Positions 32,907 to 41,040 of a stretch of 64,000 nucleotides of DNA are shown piece after piece. A model generated the notes under the pieces. It did not search any database and was not told the DNA's origin. It saw nothing but the letters and a program-made list of their open reading frames with translations. Origin of the DNA: Novosphingobium chloroacetimidivorans. GTDB taxonomy: Bacteria > Pseudomonadota > Alphaproteobacteria > Sphingomonadales > Sphingomonadaceae. Both the position numbers and the translations under genes were made by a program. The stretch is taken from positions 1-64,000 of the forward strand of contig NZ_JACHLR010000010.1 in the NCBI RefSeq assembly GCF_014204535.1, read 5' to 3'. Position 1 is the stretch's first letter, and each line of letters opens with the position of its first letter.

Positions 32907-33346
32907 ACATGGCATCGGTGCCGCGCACGACCTGCCCATACTGCCGACGAGTTCTGTCGCCTTGGCGGCATCGTCGACTGTTTGGCCTTTGCGGTGAGTG
33001 CCACCGGCCGCTCGCGCTTGTGCCAGATTTCTTCCGACCTCCCGCGTACAGGATCTGGAACCTGCTCGGCATCGTCTACGTCGTGACGCTCCCGATCATC
33101 GGTGGCGCACTTATCTCCCTTGCGATCGGGGATCTTCCGCCCCGCGAGCTTGTCACCGTCGTCTCTCTCGTGCTGCTGCTTTGGGGGGCGACGGATCTAT
33201 GGGACGGATATGCCGGCATCCGAACCCATATGGTCCGGACCCGAACGCGCGTTCTTGAGAACAGCGCAGCCGTCCGGGTCTCAGCCTGGAAGGCTCTGGC
33301 CGGCGCGGCGGCGCTGGTAATTGGAATTACCGGATTATCGATTTAG
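32903..33346 (+). CDS. Zinc-ribbon membrane protein (147 aa)
   Basis: The N-terminus carries CPYC and CGEC (a treble-clef/zinc-ribbon pair), followed by membrane helices (LLGIVYVVTLPIIGGALISL; LVTVVSLVLLLWGATDLW; LAGAAALVIGITGLSI). The ATG overlaps the DUF5818 stop. No known function; similar zinc-ribbon membrane proteins are common near bacterial mobile regions. Confidence 0.6.
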   Translation: MNMASVPRTTCPYCRRVLSPWRHRRLFGLCGECHRPLALVPDFFRPPAYRIWNLLGIVYVVTLPIIGGALISLAIGDLPPRELVTVVSLVLLLWGATDLWDGYAGIRTHMVRTRTRVLENSAAVRVSAWKALAGAAALVIGITGLSI

Positions 33347-33410
33347 CGCTTCTATCCGGACAAGCGTCTAGCGCTTCCATAGGCTGACCCGATAAGCACC
33401 ATTCGAGGTG

Positions 33411-34013
33411 ATGGAACGAAACCGTATGGCTTGGCAGGATTACGAAGCTTGGCGTGCAGGCGAACAGGGTGACGAACCCGAAGTCCCGCTTGTGGACGGG
33501 GTCTTGTCCGGCGCCGTCGTTAGCCTGCGCAGCTTTCCCGATGAGCAATGGATTGCGACGATCGTCGGCGAACCAGCTCTTAATGCCAAACCCGGAACAC
33601 TCCAGGGGCGAGCGGTCGCGCACCTCAAACATAGGATGGCGGAGATTCGCGCCGCGCTGACCGAAGATCAGAACGGCTACACGCCGCTTTTGACGGTGAC
33701 AGAGGAGGGCGACTTCGACCTCACTGCCTGGGCAACAGGATTCATCGAAGCAATCGCGCCTGATCTGGAGACCTGGGCTTACGTGCTCGCGCACAAGCCA
33801 GAGGGTGGCCTTCTGGGTCTCTTGGGATCGCATGCAGTGGGCACGATGGGAGAAGCGGTCAAAACACGCATTTCTCAAGATGCCGATCGGGATGTCCTTC
33901 TTGCCGCCAGCGAGCGATCATGGGAGTTCATCCCGCAACTCGTGAAGGCTCTCTATGACAAGAAGCTTGAGCTCGCCGCGCCACCGGGATGGTCCACTAC
34001 GCCGGCTTCATAG
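33411..34013 (+). CDS. UPF0149/YecA-like protein (200 aa)
   Basis: The central segment (LVDGVLSGAVVSLRSFPDEQWIATIVG, split as shown) plus DLTAWATGFIEAIAPDLETW resembles the UPF0149/YgfB-YecA family of small helical proteins. There is no SEC-type metal-binding tail; instead it ends with helix FIPQLVKALYDKKLEL. Start ATG 33411; GTG 33408 and ATG 33426 are alternatives. Function unknown. Confidence 0.6.
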   Translation: MERNRMAWQDYEAWRAGEQGDEPEVPLVDGVLSGAVVSLRSFPDEQWIATIVGEPALNAKPGTLQGRAVAHLKHRMAEIRAALTEDQNGYTPLLTVTEEGDFDLTAWATGFIEAIAPDLETWAYVLAHKPEGGLLGLLGSHAVGTMGEAVKTRISQDADRDVLLAASERSWEFIPQLVKALYDKKLELAAPPGWSTTPAS

Positions 34014-34490
34014 CTTCCCGCGCTTCCGGCTTATCGCTGCCCAGTCCTGCCATGGTGGATCAGTCTCACCCCGCCTACGCGAGGCGATGCACAGGATCGT
34101 CGCCCCGAGCATCAGTATCAAGATCGATGCCGTGGGTGCGCCCCGGATGAGTGCGTAGGCTTCCCGCGAGACAGAGAGCGACGCCCACCTTGCGAAGTGT
34201 GCGCTAAGGCAAAGGAGCTGCAGCGCCGCTGCCCAAAGCGGCCAGATCCGTCGTGCATAAAGCGCCAGTGTTCCGAAGCAGATGAACCCGATGATATCGG
34301 CTCCGAGGGACGCCACATCGACAGAGGTGAACTGACTAGGCACGATCCTCTCCATGGTCAGCTGATAGGCGGCCATGGCCACGATCGAGGCGACACCCAA
34401 TCGCTCCGGCGCGTCACCCTTCCAAAGAACGACGACAAACGTCGCGGCCATGAAGACCTGATAGGGAAGGACAAGCTCGCTCAGCTCCAC
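34008..34490 (-). CDS. Small polytopic membrane protein (160 aa)
   Basis: Minus-strand product with four or five hydrophobic segments (VFMAATFVVVLWKG; ADIIGFICFGTLALYARRIW; SILILMLGATILCIASRR). It begins at GTG 34490 (VELSELVLPYQ) or at ATG 34448; no strong ribosome site supports either. It converges on the UPF0149 gene by 6 bases and lies downstream of, and probably with, the LuxR-type gene. No family named. Confidence 0.55.
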   Translation of the reverse strand: MELSELVLPYQVFMAATFVVVLWKGDAPERLGVASIVAMAAYQLTMERIVPSQFTSVDVASLGADIIGFICFGTLALYARRIWPLWAAALQLLCLSAHFARWASLSVSREAYALIRGAPTASILILMLGATILCIASRRRGETDPPWQDWAAISRKRGKL

Positions 34491-34560
34491 GGCTTGGCCT
34501 GAAGCACGAGGAAACGAATGGTACCATGCTTCGGCGCAGTGGTGGGCGGCGAGGCGGGGC

Positions 34561-35067
34561 TCACAACATGCGACCCAACGAGTCCGCGATGGCCAGCGTT
34601 GCCGCGATCGTGACCGCAATCGTCGCCGCGAAAATGAACACCAGCGCCCACCGTCCCATCTTCCCCAACCGCTCGTCTACCAGCTGCAGCCCAAAGGTCC
34701 GCTCGGCGCTCTGCGAATGGGCCGCTGGGCCGACGGACGGAGGATCGACAACGAGGTTCATTTCGCTTGGCGAGGGGACATCCTCACCTACCGAGATTGT
34801 CGAAGCTTCGTCGATGCCCTCCGAACCATATGTGGTTTTTCCACATATGGCCTGCAGCTCCGTGTACTGTCGAACAGTGTCCTTACGGTTGAGCGTTCCC
34901 CACTTGTCACGCACGGATGCGATCCGCTGATCGACGGTGTTAGGCGCGAGATTCAACTCGCGGGCGATCTCTTTGGTGGTGAGGTGGCGGAGGAGCAGAT
35001 CCAGCACCTCTGTCTGCTTGGAGGTCAGCTGGTCCAGCATTTCTGCCGCCTGTTGCTGGCTCAACAA
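34561..35067 (-). CDS. LuxR-type HTH regulator with C-terminal membrane helix
   Basis: The HTH reads LTSKQTEVLDLLLRHLTTKE, then IARELNLAPNTVDQRIASVR, a GerE/LuxR motif near the N-terminus, followed by a linker and one membrane helix (WALVFIFAATIAVTIAATLA). There is no receiver domain. Such tail-anchored LuxR proteins occur in sphingomonads. The TTG at 35067 has AAAGGGA upstream and keeps the conserved LLSQQQAAEMLDQLT; ATG 35040 is the next option. An upstream-open frame reaches 35301 but crosses the operator, so it is not used. It carries a copy of its likely operator inside the gene (34826-34850). Confidence 0.7.
   Translation of the reverse strand: MLSQQQAAEMLDQLTSKQTEVLDLLLRHLTTKEIARELNLAPNTVDQRIASVRDKWGTLNRKDTVRQYTELQAICGKTTYGSEGIDEASTISVGEDVPSPSEMNLVVDPPSVGPAAHSQSAERTFGLQLVDERLGKMGRWALVFIFAATIAVTIAATLAIADSLGRML
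34826..34850. promoter_or_regulatory. Intragenic CATATGTGG dyad operator
   Basis: CCATATGTGG-TTTTT-CCACATATGG is a perfect 10-bp dyad with a 5-base spacer inside the LuxR-type gene. The same half-sites with a 5-base spacer lie in the promoter region at 35211-35252. Confidence 0.6.
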
Positions 35068-35210
35068 GGTTGCGGGTCCCTTTCTCTCGCTCGGCGTTGC
35101 ATCCTGGCAAGACCTGAAAACGGACTCACATGTAAAGCAGTGTGAAGCGTCACGTTGGTTAACAGATACTAATAAGTGGCGGTTCCGTTCAGGTGATATC
35201 AGGGTGATCA

Positions 35211-35252
35211 CATATGTGGAAGAACCACATGCATATGGGGAAGAACCACACA
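35211..35252. promoter_or_regulatory. Tandem 21-bp operator between divergent LuxR-type genes
   Basis: Two head-to-tail 21-bp units: CATATGTGG-AAGAA-CCACATG (35211-35231) and CATATGGGG-AAGAA-CCACACA (35232-35252). Each is a CATATGTGG/CCACATATG type dyad with a 5-base spacer, in the shared upstream region of the two HTH genes, so autoregulation or cross-regulation is likely. Confidence 0.6.
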
Positions 35253-35352
35253 ACAGCTCATCCTGCCTTGACCGTCTACCTGTCTCAGAGAGATCATGCA
35301 TTATCTGCTAATGCGTCGCACTGTAGCATCCGTGCACCAAGAGAGAGGGCTC

Positions 35353-35622
35353 ATGGCTCAATCCCAAAGTTCGGGCAGGTTCCAAGGTTCGCCTGAACGC
35401 ACAAACACGTTGCCTCCCGGACCACCACTTGCACGATTGAGCCGACGCGAGCGCGACGTTCTTGATCTTCTTCTGCAGTGCAAGACGTCGAACGAGATTG
35501 CTGCCAGCCTCGAGATACCCCCACACGAAGTCGAGCCAGGCCTGGAGATAGCACGGTCGAAGCTCAGAGCACGGTCGCGGGCAGAGCTGGTGCTGATCTA
35601 TTCACGCTCGCTCGGTCGCTAA
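35353..35622 (+). CDS. Small LuxR-type HTH protein (89 aa)
   Basis: ATG 35353 follows AGAGAGAGG. The C-terminal 60 residues form a GerE-like HTH (LSRRERDVLDLLLQCKTSNE, then IAASLEIPPHEVEPGLEIAR), the rest is a Ser/Pro-rich tail. It lacks any sensing domain, so it may act with the divergent membrane LuxR protein as a partner or antagonist. The two genes share the 35211-35252 sites. Confidence 0.7.
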   Translation: MAQSQSSGRFQGSPERTNTLPPGPPLARLSRRERDVLDLLLQCKTSNEIAASLEIPPHEVEPGLEIARSKLRARSRAELVLIYSRSLGR

Positions 35623-35730
35623 GCATCGTCGCGGTATCACTGACCTGCTTTTCTAAGCATCTCAGCAATTCGCCTTGCGCTGCGTGTCGCGGAGGTGAAC
35701 GTTCCGATCGACATTGCCTACATTGACCAC

Positions 35731-35919
35731 ATGGCAACGATCATGAGAACCGACGAACAGCGCCGGGCCGGCGCCGCCGCGCGAAAGGTCGGCGGCTATT
35801 CAGAACTGATCCGCCTCGAGACCGAACGTCGGGCGGCAAAGGGTGCAGGGCGCGTTGTTAAAGACGGTGTCAGCTGGCGGTATTCCTTCGCTCCCACCAG
35901 CTCGTCCGCGAAGAAGTAA
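35731..35919 (+). CDS. Small basic protein (62 aa)
   Basis: ATG 35731 gives MATIMRTDEQRRAGAAARKV, then GYSELIRLETERRAAKGAGR and a Ser/Lys tail. GTG 35695, preceded by GGAGGTGA-like sequence, would add 12 residues. Basic and helical; may bind nucleic acid. It ends 3 bases before the next gene. Confidence 0.45.
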   Translation: MATIMRTDEQRRAGAAARKVGGYSELIRLETERRAAKGAGRVVKDGVSWRYSFAPTSSSAKK

Positions 35920-35922
35920 TCC

Positions 35923-36639
35923 GTGCCTCTCACGCTGGGCTTTCTCACCAGCGTCCTGATCCTGTTGCCTGGCCTCGTGGCCTTGGCGACCTTCAACCTT
36001 CGTGTCGGACGAGCAGGGGCGCGCCGGCCCGAGCAATCCCTCACCGCTATAAGCGCGCTCGTGGCGGTCACCATCGTGGCCGTCATGACCCACTACGTAG
36101 GCTGGGTCGTCGCCGCGGCAGCGATCGACGCCGCGATTGCCATCCATGACGCATGGCACGTTGATCTGGGTCCTGCTGTGCCCAATCCGATCGCCACGTT
36201 CTTTACCGCGGTCACCAACGCGACGCCGATCACCCCGAACGAGGCCATCGCGCCGGCAGCACTCCTCCTGCTTGAGGTCTTCGCCATCATCGGCTTCGTT
36301 GGTAGTGACAGCTTCGATCTACTCGTCGATCGCATGGATTGGAGCGGTCAAGGCTGGGTGTTCCAGCACAACGCGTCCCGCCCAGAACGGCTTTGCACCC
36401 ATCGGTCACGTCTTCACATCGACGGTGGGTGGAGCCTACGGCATCGCCTACAAGGGCGTCGTCATCGACGCGCGACACGGTACCAATGGCGAGCTTCTAT
36501 CAGTCGCGCTCGCACGCCCCGAGCGGTTCCGAAGCAGGCTGACGAGGCGGGTAAAGACGATCCGGAAAGCGGGTTCGAGTTGGCCCATGATTGGGTAGGG
36601 CAGCAGCTCCCGCCCAAAAACCGGATGATGCGCGCCTGA
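35923..36639 (+). pseudogene. Inner-membrane protein gene with two compensating frameshifts
   Basis: The first 147 residues (GTG 35923) encode membrane helices (LGFLTSVLILLPGLVALATF; ALVAVTIVAVMTHYVGWVVA) and end in DRMDWSGQGWVFQH. From about 36372 the meaningful reading moves one frame forward: TRPAQNGFAPIGHVFTSTVG, AYGIAYKGVVIDARHGTNGE, LLSVALARPERF (to about 36530). After that, the first frame again looks protein-like (PKQADEAGKDDPESGFELAH) to the stop at 36639. Related proteins known to me keep 'WVFQH..RPA.NG..PI.YVFTS' in one frame. So the literal 238-residue translation is scrambled in the middle. Lesion or assembly errors are both possible. Confidence 0.6.
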
Positions 36640-36689
36640 TCGTCTCGGTTTTGTAAGAAAGGGATCCTGCCCCGTCGGCTTCGACCGAG

Positions 36690-37078
36690 TACGCCATCAA
36701 TGAGGGGCAGACGAAAGTTTCCGCCAGTGCGGCGGAGCGCAAGGGCATTCAACCGTTCGTCGCGCTCAGCGTGGAGGGCCGCAATGCGATCATGGTGAAG
36801 TAGAGCAGCCGGTCAAATTCGCTGGAGAGCTCTCTTTCGCGCCAGGTGCCGGGTACGTTACGTCGGCGGAACGGGGCTTCGCCGGAGACGGCTCGTTCTC
36901 GCAGGCGGCAAAGGTGGCTCGACGGCGCCGCTCTATGCGAAACGAAGCGTCGCACACGTTCAATGCACCCGGCACGGTCTACGTCGGCGTGTGCGCCGCT
37001 TCCCACCGAGAGGGCGAGATGGCCAATTCGTATCGGCGAATACAGAACCTAGACCGGGCGCGTGTCATTGTGCGGTAA
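36690..37078 (+). pseudogene. Decayed C-terminal fragment of a secreted hydrolase-type protein
   Basis: Three out-of-register pieces read like one beta-rich C-terminal domain: TEYAINEGQTKVSASAAERK to AIMVK-stop at about 36792, then EQPVKFAGELSFAPGAGYV (about 36794-36860), then HTFNAPGTVYVGVCAASHRE and RIQNLDRARVIVR-stop at 37076-37078. I recall this 'FS.PGTYF...R.ASQR.GD...Y.RIQNL.R.RVVV' ending from PKD-like tails of secreted hydrolases in sphingomonads. No intact start or upstream catalytic part is left. It marks the edge of the catabolic segment. Confidence 0.5.
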
Positions 37079-37321
37079 CGGAAGCGGCATCGGTCGTGCT
37101 GCACCGGGTGGATACTAAAAGCGAGAAGACCTACCGCGACGTGAGTGATCGTCTGTGGCGATAGTAGTCGCTGGTAAGATGAACCAATTGTAAGCAAACA
37201 CTATCCTCATGATTGCTCGTTAGTTGGGCTGCGAACCGCAGATGCGATGTTCCCAAGCCACGCTAACAGCAACGTCATCCTTGCTGATCGTGGAACCGCT
37301 CGGACCAGTTCACGTCCGTGC

Positions 37322-38437
37322 TCATCGCTTACACGATCCTTGCTTGCGCCGATCCGCCGCCCACGCGACTGCGGCCTCAAGCATGTGGACATAGTTGGGC
37401 GCGCTGTAGGTCTCTGGCCGATGTCCAATGGCGGAATAGAACATTCGGCCCTTGCCGATGCATTTCGTCCAGGCGATCGGATGGTCCCCCATTCGCAAGT
37501 CGACTTTGCTATGGCCGACGGGCGAATAGGTCCGCTCGTCCAGCGTGGCGAGGACCTGCGCGCCGCTGGACCTTGGGTTTGTTCTGAACGAATACCACTC
37601 GTCGTTCATCACCCACTCCGCAGGCACCGCCGTGGAGAGCGGGTGGTGTGGCTCCGTCGCGATCCGAGCTTGCTGAAACTGCGGCGCCATCGGATGCGCA
37701 AGGAACCGCGCGCCGATCAGCGTATCTGCGTACCAGTCCCAGAACGTGACCGGATCGCCGGCCGAGCCGTGAATGCCGATGAATGCGCCGCCTTTCTCGA
37801 TCCAGTTTTTGAAGGCGCTACGCTGCGCAAGTGTCAGCACATCGCCGCTGACGTTGTTCCAGATCACCGCATCGAACTGGCGCAGGATCGCCGGGTTCAT
37901 GGCGCCGCCGCTGGTCGTGGAAACGATGGCCCAACCCTGGCGACCCGCCATCTCCAGGAAAGCGGCATGCGCCGCCTCGACCGAGGGTGTATCCTCGAAC
38001 CCGTTGATCTTTTCGAACAACAGCAGGCGCGGCTTGCCGACAGGCATGTTGAAGCGCGGCACATCGTTGTCGTAGCGGGCGCAGCGGGCGCGCTTGTCAT
38101 CCTCGGTCACCGGAATGGCCCTGAGTTCGCGATCGAGCGCGGTCAGTTTATCCGGTTCAATCCCGCCGAGCCCGGAAGCGTTGCGCAGCGATACGATGGC
38201 GGCGAAGCTCGGCGCAGTCGTACCGGCGAAGCTTGCCGGAAGGCGCGTGAAGCGATCGGGGCCAAGGCGTCTCACCACGTCGGTCGCCGCAGGGCTGAGA
38301 AGCACGTCAATCAAAGGCGAGTCGATCGAAAATGGAGACTCCCGCAAGGGACAGTCTACCACCGGTGCGGCCATGGCGGGAACGGCAGCAAGTGTCAAAG
38401 CCAGTGCGGCGGCGAGCATGGTCGACCGGCGCGTCAC
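37322..38437 (-). CDS. ThuA-domain protein with signal peptide (371 aa)
   Basis: Starts at GTG 38437 with a signal peptide (MLAAALALTLAAVPAMA). Residues about 135-360 form a ThuA (trehalose-utilisation-like, glutamine-amidotransferase-fold) domain: RLLLFEKINGFEDTPSVEAA, GWAIVSTTSGGAMNPAILRQ, FDAVIWNNVSGD, GGAFIGIHGSAGDP, and HPIAWTKCIGKGRMFYSAIG. ThuA proteins are often secreted and linked to sugar or glycoside metabolism, with unproven chemistry. The first 110 residues resemble a small alpha-helical extension. Its surroundings are carbohydrate-degradation genes and fragments. Confidence 0.8.
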   Translation of the reverse strand: MTRRSTMLAAALALTLAAVPAMAAPVVDCPLRESPFSIDSPLIDVLLSPAATDVVRRLGPDRFTRLPASFAGTTAPSFAAIVSLRNASGLGGIEPDKLTALDRELRAIPVTEDDKRARCARYDNDVPRFNMPVGKPRLLLFEKINGFEDTPSVEAAHAAFLEMAGRQGWAIVSTTSGGAMNPAILRQFDAVIWNNVSGDVLTLAQRSAFKNWIEKGGAFIGIHGSAGDPVTFWDWYADTLIGARFLAHPMAPQFQQARIATEPHHPLSTAVPAEWVMNDEWYSFRTNPRSSGAQVLATLDERTYSPVGHSKVDLRMGDHPIAWTKCIGKGRMFYSAIGHRPETYSAPNYVHMLEAAVAWAADRRKQGSCKR

Positions 38438-39302
38438 GCCCGCGCCTCCGCAGACGCGGTCATAACGGGGCGGAAGGCGCTTGCCATGATCAGCGGGCCG
38501 GGCACGATCACATCCGATGACCCGCGTGCTTGATGATAATCGTATGCGTGTAGCTCAGTCCGACGCCGCACATGAAGAAGAGCCTGGTCAGCAGAACCGG
38601 TGACCTTCGATCGGCTCGGTGTGCCTGTCGTTGAAGCGACCATCTGGCCGCTCGGTGCCGCGATAAGTCCCGCCATGTTCGCTCTCCCATGTAGTCTATC
38701 TTTTGTAGGAGTATATAACCCATCATCACAGATCAATCGAGTGATCAGATCATGATGTCGAAGTCAGGCGAGCGATAGGCGAAGCCGCGATCGGCGGCTT
38801 GGTTGACACCCCCGATACTGTGGACACGCTGGCGCTCTTTATGGCGCGTTACCTGAACTTCGGCCTGAGCCAGCAGGAGCTGCGCTACGGCGGCTGCACA
38901 TCGGCACCGCTCAGACCGGTAGCGGCTTTTCGCCCTGCAACGGTTAACTCTGGTGCTCGCCAGCTGCGTGGCGATGGAGTCCGCGAGGTCGGCGGCACTG
39001 CGCTGAAGTTCCCGGTTCTGGTATCGACCTCGTGAGGCTGGTGGCGGTGTTCGGCGCCTTGATCATACCACTCGCCTCGGCAGCCAGCGGTGACATCGTC
39101 CCATCGCTTGCGGCAGGATCGCCAACAAGGAGCAAGTGACACCTCAAGAGCGTAAGTACGCAAATCTCCACGATCGGTTTGTCGTCGTTGCACGATCTTG
39201 CGACATCAAACGTGGACCTCGCCCCATTGCGACTGGTAGCAGATGCCTCGATGTGCGGGAGGATCGAGCAGGTCGCACCGCTCGACGATTAGGAGTGAAT
39301 TG
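38438..39302. other. 865-base stretch with no intact gene
   Basis: No reading frame here has a credible start and family pattern. Short protein-like runs (for example DVIVPGPLIMASAFRPV on the minus strand near 38500, and LVDTPDTVDTLALFMARYLN on the plus strand near 38800) may be debris of older genes. An AT-rich spot near 38694-38725 could hold a promoter, but nothing firm can be assigned. Confidence 0.35.
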
Positions 39303-40010
39303 ATGGCGAAGCGCGGCGACGAAAAGGCGGAGCGGCTGCATCAGCTAATCGCCCGCCAGATCGGTACCGCGATCCTCTCGGGCAAATACGAGCCGGGAGC
39401 ACCCTTCGACGGTGAAATTGAGCAATCTGCTGCGCTTGGTGTCTCCCGTACTGCGTACCGCGAAGCGATGCGCATCCTGATCTCAAAGGGCATGGTTGAG
39501 AGCCGTCCTAAGGCGGGCACCCATGTCACCGACCGGGCGAAATGGAACTTGCTCGATCCCGAGATGCTCGCCTGGATGTTCGGGCAGGAGCCGGACGAGC
39601 GCTTCGTGCGCGATTTGTTCGAGCTGCGCGGGGTTCTAGAGCCCGCCGCCGCCGAACTCGCCGCTATGCGCCGGACGCCAGAGCAGCTCGCGGCCATGGC
39701 CGAATGCGTAGGAACGATGGCACGCGTCGGCCTGGCACGAGATGCGGGACAGGAGGCGGATCGGCAGTTTCACCGGGTGCTGCTTGAAGCCACTGAGAAC
39801 GAGGCCTTCATGTCGCTAAGCGGCTCGATCGAGGCTGCGGTCCAATGGACTACCCGCTTCAAGCAAATGGCCCGCTTTTCACCGCGCGACCCCGTGCCTG
39901 ACCACCAGGCGGTCTATGACGCCATTGCCAGGGGGGATGCTCGCGCCGCCGGGGAAGCCATGCGCGTGCTGCTCAACCTCGCTTTGGGTGACATGGGCCG
40001 CGCCGCTTAG
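39303..40010 (+). CDS. GntR/FadR-family transcriptional regulator (235 aa)
   Basis: TAGGAG precedes the ATG at 39303. The N-terminus is a GntR winged helix (IARQIGTAILSGKYEPGAPF, then SAALGVSRTAYREAMRILIS); the C-terminus is an FCD ligand domain (DLFELRGVLEPAAAELAAMR, DRQFHRVLLEATENEAFMSL, DHQAVYDAIARGDARAAGEA) with the usual Asp/His metal ligands. FadR-type regulators commonly sense uronate or other sugar-acid metabolites and repress glycan operons. It lies between the ThuA and GH2/GH43 genes and converges with the GH43 pseudogene, with stop codons overlapping. Confidence 0.85.
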   Translation: MAKRGDEKAERLHQLIARQIGTAILSGKYEPGAPFDGEIEQSAALGVSRTAYREAMRILISKGMVESRPKAGTHVTDRAKWNLLDPEMLAWMFGQEPDERFVRDLFELRGVLEPAAAELAAMRRTPEQLAAMAECVGTMARVGLARDAGQEADRQFHRVLLEATENEAFMSLSGSIEAAVQWTTRFKQMARFSPRDPVPDHQAVYDAIARGDARAAGEAMRVLLNLALGDMGRAA

Positions 40011-41040
40011 CCGCCGGGCTTGACCTGGAACCGGTCAACGTCAATCGCGCCTGCTCGGCCGAGCGGATTGAAGGTGAACGGCCAGGCCGTGCTCCCTTCC
40101 ACCAGCCGTAGAACGCAAGCCTGCAGGCTGGCTCCGCCATGGTGAAGGTCTTCGCTCCGTCGAGGCTGTAGCTGTACGTCACCGCCCCTTCCGCATTTAC
40201 CCGGGTTTGCACTACGATCCGGTCCAGGCCGGTGGGCAGATCGGCCAGCGTCCGGTCAATGCTGGCGCGGGATAGCACCAGGTTGACCTTGTCGCCTGCG
40301 CGCACCACCCCGATCCAACTCGGCTGCGCGTTGAACATCGTCAGCCCCGCCCGTTGGCCATCAGCCATCCGGTCCCAGCATGACGCTTGCCGTGTAGGTG
40401 GAGGCCGGACCGACGAGCACTTGCGTCAGTGTGTTGCGCGCCCGCACGATTTGGTTGGCGGGCAGGGCGTTGAGACGGAGGAAGCCGCGGTGCTCGCTAA
40501 GGCTCCAGGCGGTGTTGTCGAGATTGTGGTTCCAAGCCCATTGCAGTCCCAGGTGGCGCGGGGATCCTCGTAGCCTGGGCCGGCGATCACTCGCGTGGGT
40601 TGGCTCCAAGGGCCCTCAGGGCGGGAGCCGGTTGCTATGAACACGCCTTCGTCGGGCGTGGCCCAGTAGACAAAGAAACGGCCGCCATGCTCGCAAATCG
40701 ATGGCGCTCAAGGCGCTCCGCCGTAGCCTGTGCCGCAGGTGGCGGCATCCGTGAGGGCGACGGGCAGGCTGAGGTTGTACGCCGGTGTGTCCGACAGCTA
40801 GGGCAGAACATGGGCAACGATGGTCCAGTGGACAAGATCCGTCAAGCGCAGGATCGGCAAGCCGGGCGACAAGTGGAAGCTCGAGGACACGAGGTAGTAC
40901 GCCTCACCACGACGGATAACATCCGGGTCCGAGAAATCGGCGTGAAGCACCGGGCTCTCGTACGTCGTCGCCGGCGCGCGCCACCCGTGCTGGACGGGTA
41001 GGAGTGCGCCGGTGGCTATCAGCAGTGCGAAACGCTTCAT
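40007..41040 (-). pseudogene. GH43-type glycosidase gene, frameshifted and internally deleted
   Basis: The minus-strand start at 41040 gives a signal peptide and HADFSDPDVIRRGEAYYLVS, SSFHLSPGLPILRLTDLVHW, the canonical opening of GH43 beta-xylosidase/arabinosidases. Then pieces continue in changing frames: GVFIATGSRPEGPWSQPTRV (about 40645-40590), WAWNHNLDNTAWSLSEHRGF and IVRARNTLTQ (about 40540-40420), a C-terminal sandwich (WIGVVRAGDKVNLVL) and the end DVDRFQVKPGG-stop at 40007-40009. About 1 kb remains where a GH43 with sandwich domain needs about 1.6 kb, so the middle is deleted. The start overlaps the GH2 stop (ATGA), showing it was once translated with GH2. Confidence 0.75.

Noticed and set aside
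37247..38533. 428-codon + strand frame opposite the ThuA gene
   Set aside because: The minus-strand product has a signal peptide and ThuA motifs; the + strand reading is a shadow.
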